A DNA stretch of 64,000 bases from Lagopus muta (taxonomy: Eukaryota > Chordata > Aves > Galliformes > Phasianidae), in assembly GCF_023343835.1 (NCBI RefSeq), contig NC_064440.1, forward strand, positions 32,805,537 through 32,869,536. Direction: 5' to 3'. The position numbers were made by a program, and so were the translations under genes. Shown here one piece after another: positions 60,603-64,000 of the stretch; positions within the stretch are counted from its first letter, which is position 1, and each line of letters starts with the position of its first letter. The notes below the pieces were generated by a model. That model did no database searches. It was not told where the DNA came from and saw nothing but the letters and a program-made list of their open reading frames with translations.

Positions 60603-60885
60603 AAGTGCTAATGTATTGCAGGCTGCTGAAACGTATTACCTGTGGTCATGATTTTAAACACATGTAAAGGTGCTAATTGCATTCAGTTGACACAACTGTA
60701 GATGGGAAGATCATTTTTCGCACCCTATCAGCACTGGTGAGGCGCTAACTGCATTCAGAAGACACCACTGCTGTTACAAAGGTAGTTTCTTGCACTTCAT
60801 CAGAGCTTAACACATGCTTAGCAATGCGGCTAGCCAAAAATATCGTACTATCAGAGTTGATGAGGTGCTTGCGCGTTATTAACAA
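60603..60885 (+). repeat. Degenerate tandem repeat block, unit about 65-72 bp
   Basis: A shared core recurs: AAGTGCTAATGTATTGCAG (60603), AGGTGCTAATTGCATTCAG (60668), AGGCGCTAACTGCATTCAG (60740) and a weaker AGGTGCTTGCGCGTTATT (60863). A second shared word, T(C/T)GCAC(C/T)(C/T)(T/C)ATCAG-like, ends at 60731 and 60803, and a shortened version at 60854. The first two intervals are 65 and 72 bp. Copies have diverged strongly, so the array is old. Each unit carries a TAAT/ATGCA-type homeodomain or POU-like word. Function unknown. Confidence 0.6.
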
Positions 60886-60900
60886 ATGGAAATTGTGGGG

Positions 60901-60935
60901 GAAGGGGAAAAAAAAACACTTTTTTTTTTTCCTTC
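60901..60935. repeat. A-run/T-run foldback
   Basis: GAAGGGG-A9, then CAC, then T11-CCTTC. The two arms are complementary apart from two extra G and could form a hairpin with a 3-base loop. Confidence 0.55.
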
Positions 60936-61617
60936 TTTTTAAGAAAGAGTAACAAATTCTTGCAGGTGCCACATGTCTGGAGTTGGTGGTTGCCTACTTT
61001 GGTGCAATTTCTGAGTGTGCTGCTAGTGGTTTCCAGTGGCTGCCTGCCAACGGCGATCAGGTGCGATTATCCAGAGTCGTGCAGCAGAGCAGGTGGGATG
61101 GCATCTCTCCAATTTCTGAAACAACAAGGGCAAAGGCTGACATCAAAAAGAACTCTGGGACTTTTCTGAACCTCAGCAAAGGTTCAGGCGAGACTAAGGT
61201 CCGAGTGGCACACTTTGGTGAATGCTCTTCTCTTGCAGCTCTCCCATGTAGTTGCTACCATGCCCACTGGGATCCCAGGCAGCCAGCCTGGCACTAGAAC
61301 AAGGATTATGCTTCTCTTGTAACTTGAGGAAGAACAACATGCACACCCTCTGGGTTTTACTTAGGCAAACCATGAGTATTTCATAGTCTCCGATATCTGT
61401 AGCAATATAGCCCACTCTCTATCACCTCTTGTTCTTTTGCACTAGCATCTCTAACATCTCTCTAAGAAATGTTGCTGGTGAAAAAGCACAAGCTTGGTTT
61501 GTGAGGTCATCAAAGGTTGTTTTGATATCACAACTCACCACTTGGTGCAAATTCAACTTATTTTGTTATGCTGTGGCAACCATTACTGATTATCCTGCTG
61601 CCCTCCTATGCTCTGAG
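60936..61617. other. Non-coding upstream flank
   Basis: No gene or dispersed repeat recognised. Two overlapping plus-strand open frames (60960-61169 and 60983-61297) have no known domain. Confidence 0.4.
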
Positions 61618-61742
61618 GGTCATAGAACCGTTTGAGTTGAGAAGAGACCTTTAAACGTCATCCAACACTCCTGCAACGAACAGGGACTTCTCCAGCTAGG
61701 TCAGGTACTCAGAACCCAGTCCAGCCTCACCTTGAAGGTACC
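61618..61742 (-). mobile_element. CR1 LINE, 3' fragment, antisense
   Basis: Reverse complement of the CR1 3' end: GGTCATAGAACCGTTTGAGT, ACACTCCTGCAACGAACAGG, CCAGTCCAGCCTCACCTTGA. About 125 bp, then similarity stops. Confidence 0.88.
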
Positions 61743-61992
61743 CTTCTGCCTGTGGTCTCTGACTGGAACTCCTGTTCTCCGGGGGCAATATGCTGAGGTC
61801 ATTAGGCTGTCCTGGGTCATGTGGACTGACAGCAGATGTCCCAGCCCCATGGGGGAGGACTGGTCTCAGGCAAAAATTCCTGCTAAGTCTTTCTGCTCTA
61901 AGTAAAGAAGCCTATGATAAACCAGTATCTTCTGCTGGAAATAAAGCTAGCTGGTGGAAGAGCATCCAAAGGTTCCTCTGGCACAGGATGAC

Positions 61993-62028
61993 CAGTGACT
62001 TCTTGCTTCCCAGTGACTTCTTGCTTCC
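61993..62028 (+). repeat. Perfect tandem duplication, 18 bp x2
   Basis: CAGTGACTTCTTGCTTCC is present twice, head to tail, with no mismatch; probably recent. Confidence 0.88.
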
Positions 62029-62866
62029 CTACATCCAAAGAGCACAGGCAATCAGGTTCCACAGCTTGCATCATCTCTCAGATTAATGTCAGGTTACACA
62101 GAGGAGCAAGCAGTGATAAATGATTATTTAGCTTTCACAGATAAAAGACCACATACCACACTTCTGTCTCACAGTCAGGTTTGGAGCAAAGGGATGCACT
62201 TGTGCTTGCAGGAAGACGAAGGCTGTGCTATCAGCTGTGCTAGCAGAGCAGAGCAGAGCACGCTGCACAGCCAAAGCATGCCCACTCAGAGTGCTGAGGG
62301 TTAGTGTTTGTGTATGTCCTGAGATGACCTTCCTGCACCTGCCAGGCTCAGTGGTTTTACAGTAGTGCTGCTGAGCATCAGCCACCTAGCCAAACCACGA
62401 CCCAATGGTCAACTCCAGCTGCAGCCACAGCAATGAGCACAGGGGAGACATACCCACAGTAGAGTCACTGGCTTCAAGAGAAAAAGCAAAGAAAACAAAG
62501 CGTCATCTAGCCTGAAAATACCCACTATGTGCTTGTCATACTGGCATAATGTTAACAAAAAGCTGAAATTTCAACTAACAGAAACATGAATATTCCCCCG
62601 CATTACCTCCAAAATCCTCAGCAAATAGAGCTAATCTGAAGACACAAAGATAGATTTGCAAAGCAAATTCAGCCCAGCAATGCACACATACCACTCCCGA
62701 GGAGGGAGCTGTGAGCCAGCAAGGGAAGCTCTTTTCCCCAGCACACCGATGAGCACAGTGCTGAGCTGGGGTAGGAACCAAGCCTCCAGCCACAGCCCGT
62801 ATCTTTTTATATTGCCTTGTAAGGCTTTCTCATGCTTTCTTTCTTGCAGAGTCACTCAGCATAAAT

Positions 62867-62887
62867 TTTCTTTCTTTCTTTCTTTTT
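62867..62887. repeat. (TTTC)n microsatellite
   Basis: Four to five TTTC units followed by T5. Confidence 0.75.
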
Positions 62888-62937
62888 AAAAAAGCTTTCC
62901 CTTGCAGCCGTATAGCTTTGGGAGTTGTATTTTTTTC

Positions 62938-62982
62938 ATCTGATGAAAGGTTGCCTTTCAACGTGTTCCATCTGATGAAAGG
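62938..62982 (+). repeat. Direct repeat, 14 bp x2, period 31
   Basis: CATCTGATGAAAGG occurs at 62938 and 62969, and the bases beyond (TTGCCTT versus CTGTCTT) remain similar, suggesting an older duplication of about 31 bp. Confidence 0.7.
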
Positions 62983-64000
62983 CTGTCTTGGAGAGTGGAA
63001 ATAAAACAGTTCCAAAGGAATCCCATTTGTAGGGGTCTGAGTGTGGCCATGCATAGGTCAACACACTTTTGGTCACGTAGTACGTGGAGCAGAAGAAAGA
63101 GATTTTTTCTGTGGCATAAATTAATGCCATCTAAGACACTGTGCATTTGCATTCAATGCCACACCTTCTGAGAGGAACACTGCTGCTCTTACTAAGCATG
63201 TTTTGGATGGCAAAGATTGACTTGCACTATGTTTGCAACTCATCATTGAGATGCAGATGGAAATGATGCCATTATCCTGAGATGATGAGTGGGGAAGCTG
63301 TTGCAAGGCATGTCTTGCAGCTGCTCACTTCTTCAGAACTGTCATGCTGATGTGGCACTGTGACTAAGCAGCTCTGACAGCCAGAGGGGTTTCCTCATCT
63401 CCTGGAAAGAGAGGTCACACTTTGATGGGACTGCACATAGCCTAGGAAGACCCCATGCCTCTTCCTTGCCTCCCAATGCTGCTCTTGGAGCAGTCACTCA
63501 AGTGTTAAGAGCTTCCCTTCTCCACCAGCACGTTCTCTGCATATCAGCACCTACTGGCATCAACATCCCTGCTCCATGGGAGAGAAAGTGTCTTCTGTGG
63601 CTGAGAAGACCAGAGCTTGGAAACACATGTTTAATTCCTGCCTCTTATGGCAGGTAGGCTCTGGTTTTAGGATTCTTCCATCACTTCACTGTTTCTTTCC
63701 CCAGCTATAAAGTGGGAAGAAACCTATTTCTGTCCTCTATTATCTTTAACTCCATCTGTATCTTGATATCTAGTATTTATCTATAAATGAAAGCAAGACG
63801 ATTTCTAAAGCACTCACAAACCACCTGACCTGCCCAACCTTTTTGGGACAATCCACAAAACCATTGCAGAGACACCCACGTTGCTGGCTTTGCTCGGGGT
63901 CTGCTGGCATTTCTCAGCACAAGCAGTAACTAATAACACGGGGGGAGCAGAAAACTCTTCCTCCGGGGGAAGAAGCACAACCCAGCTGACTGCAGGATGA

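Larger units (their letters stand above)
61743..64000. other. Non-coding upstream flank
   Basis: No gene recognised to the end of the window. It contains two small local duplications (61993-62028 and 62938-62982), a short CAGAG iteration near 62245-62260 and a (TTTC)n tract (62867-62887). Confidence 0.42.

Noticed and set aside
1-64000. CRISPR arrays, tRNA or rRNA genes, endogenous retroviral LTRs
   Set aside because: No regularly spaced identical repeats, no cloverleaf with A/B boxes, no rRNA-like sequence and no paired LTRs were recognised on reading; a profile search was not possible.

Overview
This window looks like ordinary nuclear DNA from a bird, most likely a galliform such as chicken. 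Three things point that way. The only dispersed repeats I recognise are 3' ends of CR1 LINEs, with the typical bird wording and an ATTCTATG-type tail. There are no Alu, B1 or L1-like sequences. Repeat density is low, around one compact CpG-rich promoter. No bacterial, plasmid or phage layout, CRISPR array, rRNA or tRNA gene was seen.

Centre (about 25.4-28.2 kb): one CpG island of about 2.7 kb. It holds the only coding sequence I can support: a minus-strand first coding exon (27414 down to 27324). The exon encodes a 30-residue signal-peptide-like leader and ends one base into codon 31 at a strong splice donor (CAG|GTGGGT). An in-frame stop lies 16 codons upstream of the ATG, and a 12-codon upstream ORF, a (GGC)8 tract and a CCAAT/GC-box pair lie further upstream. 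The gene is therefore probably a secreted or membrane protein transcribed leftwards. The leader resembles first exons of cell-surface adhesion or receptor genes (type IIB receptor tyrosine phosphatases and CADM-type proteins were considered), but 30 residues do not identify it.

Left arm (1-25.4 kb): inferred to be intron 1 of that gene. It is nearly free of CR1 (one copy at about 2 kb, none recognised from 2.2 to 29.3 kb). It contains many AT-rich, single-copy-looking stretches with homeodomain-type TAATTA cores and POU-like sites, which are candidate conserved enhancers.

Right arm (28.2-64 kb): upstream flank of the gene. I recognise no exon there. It holds seven CR1 copies or fragments in both orientations, a (TG)13 microsatellite, several poly-T and pyrimidine tracts and several short direct duplications. 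The most structured item is a degenerate tandem block with a unit of about 65-72 bp at 60.6-60.9 kb.

I found no convincing new biological system. The best leads are the promoter and leader architecture, a possible opposite-strand TATA promoter at the far edge of the CpG island, the CR1-poor regulatory-looking left arm, and the tandem block near 60.7 kb. Open frames of 200-350 codons in the CpG island are artefacts of GC-rich sequence.
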